From: Planctomycetota bacterium
Lineage (GTDB): Bacteria > Planctomycetota > Planctomycetia > Isosphaerales > Isosphaeraceae
Length of the DNA stretch: 9,796 bases
Direction: 5' to 3'
NCBI GenBank assembly: GCA_021778575.1
Contig: JAJYCH010000106.1
Coordinates: 1 to 9,796 of the forward strand
In this document: in pieces, positions 1-6,751 of the stretch
Position numbering within the stretch: the stretch's first letter is position 1
Layout of the letters: each line of letters opens with the position of its first letter
Notes under the pieces: generated by a model
The model's input: the letters and a program-made list of their open reading frames with translations, nothing else
The model's database searches: none
Told to the model about the DNA's origin: nothing
Translations under genes and position numbers: made by a program

Positions 1-602
1 AGATCCAGCAGTTCCAGAACACGCCGAGCCACCCGAGGCTCGGAGAGAAACGTCTGCTTGACCGAGGACGAAAATCCGATCGCCTGGGTCATGATGTCAG
101 CCAGAACCCCGACCGGCAAGTCCGACTCGAACAAGGCGTCGAGGTCGGGGTCGAGAGTTCCCTGGAACAGCTTGCGAAACAGGGCGATCAGATCGGCCCG
201 ACCGGTGTGGTCGGGTTCGTCGCTCGGAATATCCTCGATGATCTCAACCTCAGACATTCGATAGAGCTTGCCGCTATCGATCTCACGGGTCAATCGGACC
301 CGTTTCCGACCGAGGAGCAGGAAGTTGAACCGCCCGTCCGCCAACCGTTCATGCTTGAAGATCCGACCGAGGCAGCCGTATTCTTCCAGGGCCGGTTCCT
401 TGGGTGATTTCCACTCGGCGGGCGGCCGGATCTGGACGATGGTGATCAAGCGATCCGAACCTAATGCATCTTCGGTCATTTGACGATAGCGTGGCTCGAA
501 GATATGCAGAGGCAGGACCGAATGGGGAAATAGCACCACTCCCGGTAACGGGAACAGTCGCGTGACGTTCCCAAAATCTTTCAGATCGTAATCGTCATCC
601 AT
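1..602 (-). CDS. LON substrate-binding domain protein, partial (C-terminus outside window)
   Basis: The minus strand is open from an ATG at 602 to the left edge, giving about 200 residues with no stop. The N-terminus has the hallmark of the LON N-terminal / PUA-like substrate-binding domain (Pfam LON_substr_bdg): FPLPGVVLFPHSVLPLHIFE, then PRYRQM. About 70 residues on come EYGCLGRIFKHERL and DGRFNFLLLGRKRVRL, the second conserved block of the family. Stand-alone proteins of this type are about 200-230 residues and lack the AAA+ and protease domains of Lon; their role is poorly defined, with protein or peptide binding assumed. Whether this copy is stand-alone or full Lon cannot be decided here, but the short acidic leader before the first strand suits the stand-alone kind. 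The ribosome binding site is weak. The frame stays open upstream, with a possible TTG at 645, but family alignment favours ATG 602. It is divergent from nth. Confidence 0.85.
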   Translation of the reverse strand, partial: MDDDYDLKDFGNVTRLFPLPGVVLFPHSVLPLHIFEPRYRQMTEDALGSDRLITIVQIRPPAEWKSPKEPALEEYGCLGRIFKHERLADGRFNFLLLGRKRVRLTREIDSGKLYRMSEVEIIEDIPSDEPDHTGRADLIALFRKLFQGTLDPDLDALFESDLPVGVLADIMTQAIGFSSSVKQTFLSEPRVARRVLELLD

Positions 603-931
603 ATCGTACTCGAAGAGGCCAGAGGTGGGTTGTATACGGCTCAACCTTCGAAGATGACGTCGGACGACTCGAGCATGATCGGCGACGAGACAGTCTGCCG
701 GAGACCCACGCTGAACTGAGTTCGTGGATACCGAAATTTCATTGTAGTTCGGCGTTAGAATGCGGCAAGGGTGGTTCATCCCGATCGGATGGCTGATTCC
801 AAACCGGCCGCCACCGGTCGTCGCAATGTCTTGCCTTGACCGATCGAGCCGGTCTCTGAGTCGATGTTGTTGAACTGATGACTCGTGTTAAGATCTGCTC
901 GATTGACCGACCGACTTCTCCGGAAATCGTC
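603..931. other. Divergent intergenic region between the LON-domain gene and nth
   Basis: These 329 bases hold no gene I can support. On the minus strand, TATACA at 636-631 would make a -10 about 30 bases before ATG 602, but no convincing -35 sits at the right distance. On the plus strand, TTAAGAT near 888-894 is a candidate for nth and is listed separately. A 33-codon minus-strand ORF (742 to 641) overlaps the upstream extension of the LON frame; it has no ribosome binding site and no recognisable motif. I see no tRNA-like fold and no riboswitch. Confidence 0.6.
886..894 (+). promoter_or_regulatory. Candidate extended -10 promoter for nth
   Basis: TG at 886-887 followed by one base and TAAGAT at 889-894 resembles an extended -10 (4 of 6 matches to TATAAT). 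The -35 region is poor: TTGTTG at 867-872, with a 16-base spacer. Transcription would begin near 900, leaving a leader of about 30 bases before the ATG at 932 and excluding the in-frame ATG at 878. Planctomycete promoters are not well defined by consensus, so this is tentative. Confidence 0.22.
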
Positions 932-1603
932 ATGCCAAGTTCTCGCCGACCGAACGCCGATCCCAAAAAGCAAGCCGGTCACGTGGTACGAGCCCTGGTC
1001 AAGCTCTATCCGACCGTCCATTGCGCCTTGAACCATCGGAATGCGTTCGAACTCCTGGTCGCGACGGTTCTGTCGGCTCAGTGCACCGACGAGCGCGTCA
1101 ACAAGGTCACTCCCGCGCTGTTCGCCCGCTATCCCGACTCCCGCTCGCTGGCGATGGCCGACCTGACCGAGGTTGAGAAATTGGTCTATCAGACCGGATT
1201 TTTTCGGGCCAAAGCGCGGAACTTGATCGCCTTGTCGGAGGCGATCGTCGCGAATCACGGCGGCGAGGTGCCCGCCAATCTTGAGGCGCTGACGGCACTC
1301 CCAGGAGTCGGACGGAAGACGGCGAATGTCGTGCTCGGAAACGCTTTCGCGATCGCCTCGGGAGTGGTGGTCGATACACACGTCAAGCGGCTCTCCTATC
1401 GGCTGGGGCTGACCGAGCGAACCGAACCCGAAGTGATCGAGCGCGAACTCAATCAATTGCTCCCGAGGAAGCACTGGATCGACTTCAGTCACCGACTGAT
1501 CGCCCACGGTCGATCGCTCTGCGATGCCCAGCGACCACGCTGCCGAGAATGTCCGCTCCTGGACATCTGCCCCAGGCAAGGTCTGGCAGTACTGGCGACG
1601 TGA
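932..1603 (+). CDS. nth: Endonuclease III (DNA glycosylase/AP lyase)
   Basis: This enzyme removes oxidised pyrimidines from DNA and cuts the abasic site, starting base excision repair in the cytoplasm. The 223-residue product is close to the family norm (211 in E. coli). The helix-hairpin-helix motif [13 protein letters not shown] lies at residues 123-135 and contains the catalytic Lys129. The catalytic Asp148 sits in [22 protein letters not shown] near residues 41-57 is the conserved N-terminal block. The C-terminal [4Fe-4S] loop is canonical C-X6-C-X2-C-X5-C (Cys197, 204, 207, 213), so this is Nth rather than a cluster-less relative. I start it at ATG 932 because GGAA at 922-925 is well spaced and the 18 residues added by ATG 878 match nothing in the family. 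The next gene, metF, is 107 bp downstream, so a shared transcript is uncertain. Confidence 0.96.
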   Translation: MPSSRRPNADPKKQAGHVVRALVKLYPTVHCALNHRNAFELLVATVLSAQCTDERVNKVTPALFARYPDSRSLAMADLTEVEKLVYQTGFFRAKARNLIALSEAIVANHGGEVPANLEALTALPGVGRKTANVVLGNAFAIASGVVVDTHVKRLSYRLGLTERTEPEVIERELNQLLPRKHWIDFSHRLIAHGRSLCDAQRPRCRECPLLDICPRQGLAVLAT

Positions 1604-1710
1604 TCGGCGATTCCGCCACGAATCCCCTCCCGCGAATCGGTCCGGATGATTATTCTGAGAAGTAATCCGCGCCGAACGATCGCTTCTGTACTCCGACGGG
1701 ACGTTCCCTG

Positions 1711-2613
1711 ATGCACATCCTCGACATCTTCCAGGACCATCCGACCACCTTCAGCTTTGAATTCTTTCCGCCCCGGACCGACGCCGCCTCGGACGATCTG
1801 TTTGAGGTGATCGCCCAGCTTCAGACACTTCAACCTTCTTTCGTTTCGGTCACTTACGGCGCCGGAGGCTCGACCCGAGAGCGGACCCACGATCTGATTG
1901 TCCGGATTCAACGCGAGACCAATATCACGGCCGTCTCGCACCTGACCAGCGTCTGCCATACTCGCGAGGAGCTGGCCGCGATCCTCGAACGCTACGCCGC
2001 CTCGGGAATCGAGAATATCCTGGCGCTTCGGGGCGATCCGCCGCGAAACCTGACGGATTACCACCGCGAGAATGATGCGTTCCAGTTCGCCAAGGACCTC
2101 GTTCAGTTCATCAAGGAAAAGGTCGAACATCCCGACCCTCGAGGATTTGGGATTGGTGTCGCGGGGTTCCCGGAAGGGCACGCCGACACGCCCAATCGGC
2201 TCAAGGAGATGGATCACCTCAAGCGGAAGATCGACGCCGGGGCCGACTACATCTGCACCCAGCTTTTTTTTGATAACCGTGATTTCTACGACTTTCGCGA
2301 TCGTTGCGACCTGGCCGGAATCAAGGTGCCGATCCTCGCCGGGATCATGCCGGTCTCGTCCCGATCCGGTATGACCCGGATGGCCGATCTCGCGCTTGGA
2401 GCACGATTCCCCGCGTCCCTCTGCCGGGCCGTGAATCGCTGCTCGGACGATGCCGAGATCGCTCGGGTCGGAATTCACTGGGCGACCGAACAGTGTCGCG
2501 ACCTGCTCGATAACAAGGTCCGGGGAATTCACTTCTACACCCTGAACAAGTCGGACGCGACCCGGCAAATCTACGAAAACCTGGGCGTGAAGGACTCGGT
2601 GGCACTCCGTTGA
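1711..2613 (+). CDS. metF: 5,10-methylenetetrahydrofolate reductase
   Basis: MetF reduces 5,10-methylene-THF to 5-methyl-THF using FAD, supplying the methyl group for methionine synthesis. The 300-residue TIM-barrel protein is the usual bacterial length and has no eukaryote-type S-adenosylmethionine regulatory domain. SFEFFPPRT at 15-23 carries the catalytic Glu17 (Glu28 in E. coli). FVSVTYGAGGSTRERT at 44-59 and the flavin/folate-binding LRGDPP at 106-111 (Asp109, Asp120 in E. coli) follow. GADYICTQLFFDN at 177-189 and the closing GIHFYTLNKS at 272-281 complete the family pattern. The ATG at 1711 gives an N-terminus that lines up with the family; the ribosome binding site is weak. I see no SAM or cobalamin riboswitch in the 107 bp upstream. 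The stop overlaps the proposed TTG start of queG by four bases, implying translational coupling. Confidence 0.97.
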   Translation: MHILDIFQDHPTTFSFEFFPPRTDAASDDLFEVIAQLQTLQPSFVSVTYGAGGSTRERTHDLIVRIQRETNITAVSHLTSVCHTREELAAILERYAASGIENILALRGDPPRNLTDYHRENDAFQFAKDLVQFIKEKVEHPDPRGFGIGVAGFPEGHADTPNRLKEMDHLKRKIDAGADYICTQLFFDNRDFYDFRDRCDLAGIKVPILAGIMPVSSRSGMTRMADLALGARFPASLCRAVNRCSDDAEIARVGIHWATEQCRDLLDNKVRGIHFYTLNKSDATRQIYENLGVKDSVALR

Positions 2614-3767
2614 ACGAGCGAGAGGTCAGAGCCGAAAACAGGAATTGCGATTCTCTGACCGGTCGGCTCAAGGCCGAGGCTCGTCGGCTCGGTTTCGACC
2701 TCGTCGGCGTCGCCCCGGCTGTCGTCCCTCCCGGATATGGTCGTTACCTCGCCTGGCTCGAAGCGGGTCACGACGCCGGAATGGCCTATCTGAAGCGCCA
2801 GTCGGAGCCTCGGGGCAACCCGCAACGGGTGCTTGAAGGGGCTCGGTCGGTCGTGGTCGTCGGGCTGATCTATGGTCGTCCCGAGCCGGTCGAGCCCGGT
2901 CCCACTCAGGCAAAGGTCGCCCGTTATGCCCGAGGTTCGGACTATCACGAGATCCTCTGGCGACGGCTCGAAAGCCTGCTCGACTGGCTCAAAATCGAGC
3001 AACCCGAGGTGATCGGCCGCGCCGTCTGCGACACGGCTCCACTCCTGGAACGAGACTTTGCACGGCTCGGAGGTCTGGGCTGGATCGGGAAGAACACCTG
3101 TCTGATCGATCGAAAGGCGGGCAGTTTCACCGTCCTGGGCTCGATCCTGGTCGATATCGAACTGGAGTTTGACCAACCCCACGAGTCAAATCACTGCGGA
3201 ACCTGTACCCGATGCCTGACCGCCTGTCCGACCGGCGCGTTTGTCGGACCTTATGAGCTGGATGCTCGCCGGTGCATCAGTTACTGGACGATCGAGCACA
3301 AGGGACCAATTCCCGATGGTCCCGCCGAGAAATTAGCGGACTGGGTCTTTGGCTGCGATATCTGTCAGGAGGTTTGTCCCTGGAATCGCAAAGCTCCCTG
3401 GGGTCGCGAGCCGGAACTTGAGCCTCGGCAAGAATTCCGCAACCCCGACCTGATCGAGTGGCTGAACCGCGCTCCGATCGAATTTCGCCGGGGGCTGAAA
3501 GGCACTGCGCTGGCACGCTCGAAGCGGTCGGGGTTACTTCGGAACGCGGCGTTGATTCTCGGGACTCGTCAATCCGTGGAAGCCGTGCCGGCCTTGATCG
3601 ATCGTCTGAGCGACGATGACCCGATTGTCCGGGGGGCGGCGGCCTGGGCGCTGGGAAGAATTGGAGCAACCGAGGCGATCGGGCCACTCCGTGACCGACT
3701 CACCGATCCCGATCCGTCGGTCAGCCTGGCGAGCCATCGAGCGCTGGAGCGATTGGAGGGAAATTGA
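2610..3767 (+). CDS. queG: Epoxyqueuosine reductase with C-terminal HEAT repeats
   Basis: QueG converts epoxyqueuosine to queuosine at the wobble position of tRNAs with GUN anticodons, using cobalamin and two [4Fe-4S] clusters. In 385 residues, VCDTAPLLERDFARLGGLGW at 139-158 includes the presumed catalytic Asp141, followed by IGKNTCLI. The ferredoxin-like cysteines are C196-X2-C199-X2-C202-X3-C206, then C222 and C249-X2-C252-X3-C256 with PWNRKAP after it. Residues 308-383 form two HEAT/PBS-lyase-type repeats (VPALIDRLSDDDPIVRGAAA, then IGPLRDRLTDPDPSVSLASH), as in the roughly 380-residue long form of QueG. The start is TTG at 2610, inside the metF stop; no ATG or GTG occurs before the conserved N-terminal block, and the next in-frame ATG at residue 58 would remove part of the domain. 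A strong hairpin follows the stop. Confidence 0.95.
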   Translation: MNEREVRAENRNCDSLTGRLKAEARRLGFDLVGVAPAVVPPGYGRYLAWLEAGHDAGMAYLKRQSEPRGNPQRVLEGARSVVVVGLIYGRPEPVEPGPTQAKVARYARGSDYHEILWRRLESLLDWLKIEQPEVIGRAVCDTAPLLERDFARLGGLGWIGKNTCLIDRKAGSFTVLGSILVDIELEFDQPHESNHCGTCTRCLTACPTGAFVGPYELDARRCISYWTIEHKGPIPDGPAEKLADWVFGCDICQEVCPWNRKAPWGREPELEPRQEFRNPDLIEWLNRAPIEFRRGLKGTALARSKRSGLLRNAALILGTRQSVEAVPALIDRLSDDDPIVRGAAAWALGRIGATEAIGPLRDRLTDPDPSVSLASHRALERLEGN

Positions 3768-3780
3768 GACCCGGTCCGAA

Positions 3781-3806
3781 CCGGAGTCGCGCCGTCGCGA
3801 CTCCGG
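3781..3806. terminator. Perfect 10 bp hairpin between convergent genes
   Basis: CCGGAGTCGC (3781-3790) and GCGACTCCGG (3797-3806) are exact reverse complements with a six-base loop. The hairpin sits 13 bases after the queG stop and 14 bases before the stop of the opposing dockerin gene. No U-tract follows on either strand, so it is not a textbook intrinsic terminator, but the position suits a bidirectional transcript end. Confidence 0.6.
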
Positions 3807-3820
3807 CCTGACCGGAAAAC

Positions 3821-4957
3821 TCAGGCCTTGGGAGTCGTGGTTGTCGTTGGAGTCGTCGCCGTCACTGTCGGAGTCGTGGTCGTTGGTGTGGTCGTGGTCG
3901 TTGGGGTTGTCGTTGTGGTCGTGGTCGTGGTCGTTGTTGGGGTGGTCGTTGTTGGGGTGGTTGCTGTTGGCGTGGTCGTGGTCGTAGTCGTGGTCGAGGT
4001 TGGTGCTGTGGCACCTGGAGTGTAGGTGATGGAGTTGATCGAGCCCGCGATGGTTTGACCGAAAGCGTCGGTGGTCTTCACGCTGTAACTGTTCACTCCG
4101 GTCAGAAGCGGGATGGCAATGGAATAATTGCCGGTGGCGTTGGCGGTCGTGGTAATCGCCGGTTCGCCCGTCTCGGAGTAGGTGATCGTCGAGTTGGGAG
4201 TCGCGGCGCCGGTGATGGTGACGTTCGAGAGATTGGTGATCCGGTTGGTCGGGTCGACCATCTGGCTCGGCGTGACGTTGGCCGAGATCACCGGCGAGAC
4301 GGTCGTGCCAACCCCAAGATTCCTCTTGGCGACCGCCAGATCCTTGGCGTCGATCACTCCATTTCGATTCACGTCGGCGTCAAACGAGTACTTGCTGTTC
4401 GACGCCGTGGTGTTCATGGCGTACTTGATCGCGTTGAGATCGGCTTGCTGGACGACGCCATTTCCATCGGCGTCGCCCGGCAGGTAAAAACCGACGAGAA
4501 TCGTCCCCGAGGTCTTGTTCAGCCCCTTGACATTCACCTTGTAGGTGTCGCTCTTGGCGTTCTTCGTCGGCAGTCCGGGGATAGTGACCAACGAGGCCGT
4601 GGCGACGGCATTTGAGGCCGAGACACCGGTCCGAGTCACTTTGGGGTCGAACTTCGTGTGTTGCGCGTTCAGAACCTTGCCGGTAGGGGAGACGACCGAG
4701 GTGACCATCGGATTCGCGGTCGAACTGGTATTGGGCGCCACGTCGATCCCGATGATGAACGGCTTGTTACCAGGATCAGTGAACAGGCCCGGCTTGAGGT
4801 TGAAGGAGACCGAGACGGTTCCGCCGGCCTTGCTGATCGTCGCCGGCAGGATGGCGAAGGTCGATCCGACGCCACCGGTCATCAGTTGACGATCTTCGAG
4901 AAGCTCCGGGGCCAGCGACGGCTTCCGGGTTTGCCGATTCGAGTGGGAAGGTTTCAT
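3821..4957 (-). CDS. Planctomycete-type secreted/surface protein: LEDR motif, dockerin, Ig-like domain, Thr/Pro tail
   Basis: The product is 378 residues. Layout: a basic N-terminus; LEDRQL at 20-25, the short motif at the head of many predicted extracellular planctomycete proteins (compare Pfam Planc_extracel); a beta-rich region at about 30-158 that I cannot name; a type I dockerin at 161-215 with two calcium-loop repeats, GDADGNGVVQQADLNAI and FDADVNRNGVIDAKDLAVAK; an Ig-like domain at about 229-315 (VTITGAATPNSTITY, then TTDAFGQTIAG; resembles Big_6-like repeats); and a 60-residue tail at 319-378 with 45 Thr and 9 Pro. I start at ATG 4957 because GGAGGG at 4970-4965 lies seven bases upstream; the ATGs at 4978 and 4972 have no such site. 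There is no classical signal peptide, as is common for LEDR proteins. Binding partner and function are unknown. The GT87 gene lies about 100 bp upstream on the same strand. Confidence 0.85.
   Translation of the reverse strand: MKPSHSNRQTRKPSLAPELLEDRQLMTGGVGSTFAILPATISKAGGTVSVSFNLKPGLFTDPGNKPFIIGIDVAPNTSSTANPMVTSVVSPTGKVLNAQHTKFDPKVTRTGVSASNAVATASLVTIPGLPTKNAKSDTYKVNVKGLNKTSGTILVGFYLPGDADGNGVVQQADLNAIKYAMNTTASNSKYSFDADVNRNGVIDAKDLAVAKRNLGVGTTVSPVISANVTPSQMVDPTNRITNLSNVTITGAATPNSTITYSETGEPAITTTANATGNYSIAIPLLTGVNSYSVKTTDAFGQTIAGSINSITYTPGATAPTSTTTTTTTTPTATTPTTTTPTTTTTTTTTTTPTTTTTPTTTTPTVTATTPTTTTTPKA
3824..4003 (-). repeat. Low-complexity tract coding a Thr/Pro tail
   Basis: Sixty consecutive codons are almost only ACN (45 Thr) with nine CCN (Pro), single Ser, Val and Lys and three Ala. 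On the plus strand this reads as imperfect GTCGTG/GTTGTC trinucleotide and hexanucleotide repeats with strong strand asymmetry. The longest run is 11 Thr. Such tracts are prone to slippage by multiples of three. In surface proteins, Thr/Pro stretches often act as extended, O-glycosylated spacers; that role is inferred here. Confidence 0.85.
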
Positions 4958-5059
4958 GCCTGGGCCCTCCATGGCCATCGAACGTTGAGAGGAAACCGCC
5001 CCACGCGAGGCGGCAAACCGGACGATCCATCCTTGGATGTGGCTTGATTCTGACAGGGA
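4958..5059 (-). promoter_or_regulatory. Spacer between GT87 and the dockerin gene with two small hairpins
   Basis: The 102 bases hold two weak dyads: CCGCC (4996-5000) with GGCGG (5009-5013), followed on the minus strand by TTT; and ATCCA (5025-5029) with TGGAT (5034-5038). The first could act as a weak terminator after GT87. The ribosome binding site GGAGGG of the dockerin gene lies at 4970-4965. I see no clear promoter, so it remains open whether the two genes share a transcript. Confidence 0.35.
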
Positions 5060-6445
5060 TCAAGATTGAGCGGCGATCAAAGGCTCCTCGCGCCGGACCA
5101 GACGTGCCAGAGGCAAGTAAGGTCCTTTCAAAGGTGTGGTCGAAGGGGCCAGACCAAGACCAAGCTCGCTCGGAGGAATGCGACCTTCCACCCGGACACG
5201 CCAGGCGGTTGCGATGAACAGAACCACTCCCGACCAGAGAAACATTCCATAAGCCTGCGCCAGCTTATGGCCCTGGCCATGCGCGAACAGTCCGCCCACC
5301 TCGCTCGATGTCGTCGCCATCAAGAAGGCCGAGAGCAACAAGGCACCGCCCAGAACTCGACGAACCCTATTTGAAAGCCCGGTCATTCCGACCCGATAGG
5401 CCAGATAGGTATAGGGCAACAGAACCGTGACATAGTGATGCTTCCAGCTCCGCTCCGAGACAAAAAGCATCGCCAGGACGATCAGAGCGAACTCGCCAAG
5501 CAGTCGAGGATCATCGCGCCGCTCGTACTTCGTCCGACAGAGCCAGGCGAGCAGGCCGAGCAGACCGACCGAAAGGATTTTCAGGCCACGAGCCACGTAT
5601 TGAGCGTTCCAATCAACCAGATTCACGTGAATCTTGATCGAATACTCGCCGATTCGCTTGGAGGCGGTGAGAAGTCGCGACAGAACACCGATCATCGATT
5701 GATTGATTTCCTGGTCGCCAACTTTCCCGTTGGCAACATACGGGCTCAAGATTTTATGCCACCAGGTTCCCAGGCAGATTCCATTGAATTGCGCCCCGAG
5801 AAACAGACTGGGCACGATCAGCAAGAAAATCCCCATCCCGAGCGCCGTCGCTCCGACGGTCCGCCACGACCGCTTGTACAGGAAGTAAAGCAGAAACAGC
5901 CCCGGAGTAACCTTGAACGCGATCGCATAACCCAGGATCAGCCCGGCCAGGACATCGTAACCCTTGCGCCAGGCATAAACCGTGGCGGTGACCAGGAACA
6001 GGATCACCAGATTATTATTGCCGTGGTGGAGGTCGCTCATGATCGGTCGCAGGCTCAGCAGGACGATCATCGCCTGAACCCATGACGGGATTGGCTTGTC
6101 GCCCAGGCTGACCATCCGTAAGCACATGATCAGAGAAAGGGCCGCGAGCGTCGCCTTCAGCGTGAACCAGATCATTGCCCCCTCGACCGGTGGAAGGCTC
6201 ATGAGCGGGTACAGCGTCAGGGGCATGATCGGCGGGTTCGGGAAGTCGAAGTCGTCATAGATATTGACGCCGGATCGCATTTCGAGGACCTGATGGCGCC
6301 AGCGGATGAAGGCGCTACGGTCCTCGGCGGCCTTGTCGGCGTAGATGATGCCGGCACCAATCATCGTGATCAGCGCGGCGATCCAGACGGCGCGTCGGCC
6401 GTGGCGGTCGGGATCCGAGGCAATCCCCGGAGCGGCAAGCAGCAC
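5060..6445 (-). CDS. Polytopic membrane glycosyltransferase, GT87 / DUF2029 family
   Basis: The 461-residue protein is almost wholly hydrophobic, with about ten or eleven predicted membrane segments (roughly 19-36, 88-110, 122-138, 144-160, 163-190, 197-217, 287-303, 317-332, 337-352, 362-380, 397-415). The GT87 signature features are an N-terminal loop with YDDFDFPNPPIMPLTLYPL at 63-81 (acidic residues plus the xYPP-like turn), SDLHHGNNNLVILFL at 137-151, FKVTPGLFLLYFL at 177-189, and SERSWKHHYVTVLLP at 330-344. Characterised members (PimE type) transfer mannose from polyprenyl phosphate to lipid-linked acceptors outside the membrane; donor and acceptor here are unknown. The start is GTG at 6445 with an excellent site, AAGGAAGGAGAG, ending about four bases upstream. 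The basic, proline-containing C-terminus is probably cytoplasmic. Confidence 0.85.
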   Translation of the reverse strand: MLLAAPGIASDPDRHGRRAVWIAALITMIGAGIIYADKAAEDRSAFIRWRHQVLEMRSGVNIYDDFDFPNPPIMPLTLYPLMSLPPVEGAMIWFTLKATLAALSLIMCLRMVSLGDKPIPSWVQAMIVLLSLRPIMSDLHHGNNNLVILFLVTATVYAWRKGYDVLAGLILGYAIAFKVTPGLFLLYFLYKRSWRTVGATALGMGIFLLIVPSLFLGAQFNGICLGTWWHKILSPYVANGKVGDQEINQSMIGVLSRLLTASKRIGEYSIKIHVNLVDWNAQYVARGLKILSVGLLGLLAWLCRTKYERRDDPRLLGEFALIVLAMLFVSERSWKHHYVTVLLPYTYLAYRVGMTGLSNRVRRVLGGALLLSAFLMATTSSEVGGLFAHGQGHKLAQAYGMFLWSGVVLFIATAWRVRVEGRIPPSELGLGLAPSTTPLKGPYLPLARLVRREEPLIAAQS

Positions 6446-6751
6446 GGCGCTCTCCTTCCTTGGAGTTCAGGCCGATCGACTCAATCAGAGAGGAGCAACC
6501 TCTCGTCCGTCCCATTCATACGGGACCAGCCTGACGAACCTTACAACCGAAATAAAAACCGATCCATCGGAATTTACTTTCCGGTTTCGGACCGCTATGA
6601 ACAGCCCGAAGCGATGTCTTAACCGACCGCTCCGAAACCGTCAACCCCGATCATCGCGCAAACTTTCGCGATTTTCACGAGAGTTGCTCAGGAATCTCTG
6701 CTATTCTTCCGACTTCTGACTTTTCAACCCGATCGAGCCACAGTCGATTCC
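6446..6751. promoter_or_regulatory. Divergent intergenic region with inverted repeats
   Basis: This 306-base region lies between divergent starts and holds no supported gene. Visible structures are GAGAGG (6488-6493) with CCTCTC (6499-6504), which would be in the GT87 leader; CGGTTTCGGA (6582-6591) with its exact complement TCCGAAACCG (6631-6640), 39 bases apart; and ATCGCG (6653-6658) with CGCGAT (6667-6672). The stretch 6541-6580 is clearly richer in A+T than its surroundings and is the likeliest promoter zone for GT87. For the plus strand, TG plus TATTCT at 6702-6707 is a weak extended -10 candidate. No good -35/-10 pair was found on either strand. Confidence 0.4.

Noticed and set aside
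641..742. 33-codon minus-strand ORF upstream of the LON-domain gene, a possible leader peptide
   Set aside because: It has no ribosome binding site and no regulatory codon run. It overlaps the extended LON frame only by chance of an open region.
776..1579. Long minus-strand ORF of 267 codons opposite nth
   Set aside because: It is the shadow of nth, which has all catalytic and cluster residues; the antisense product has no recognisable motif and is rich in Arg, Gly and Gln as expected of a reverse frame in this GC-rich DNA.
1604..1710. Possible SAM or cobalamin riboswitch before metF
   Set aside because: The 107 bases contain no conserved B12-box or SAM-box elements and no multi-stem fold that I can see.
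1489..2568. Minus-strand ORF of 359 codons opposite metF
   Set aside because: metF on the plus strand is certain from its motifs. The antisense frame is long only because stop codons are rare in this frame of GC-rich genes.
3616..3987. Plus-strand ORF running from the end of queG into the repeat tract
   Set aside because: It is an off-frame reading of the queG HEAT repeats and then of the repeats, giving Trp/Ser-rich low-complexity protein; it also crosses the hairpin at 3781.
3824..4003. CRISPR-like or tandem repeat array
   Set aside because: The repetition is made of in-frame Thr and Pro codons, with no spacers and no constant repeat unit.
3828..4025. Plus-strand Val/Gly-rich ORF opposite the Thr tail
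   Set aside because: Its Val repeats are the reverse complement of Thr codons; it has no start context and no domain.
4055..4615. Plus-strand ORF of 186 codons opposite the dockerin gene
   Set aside because: The opposite strand shows LEDR, dockerin and Ig-like motifs in one frame with an ideal ribosome binding site; this ORF shows none.
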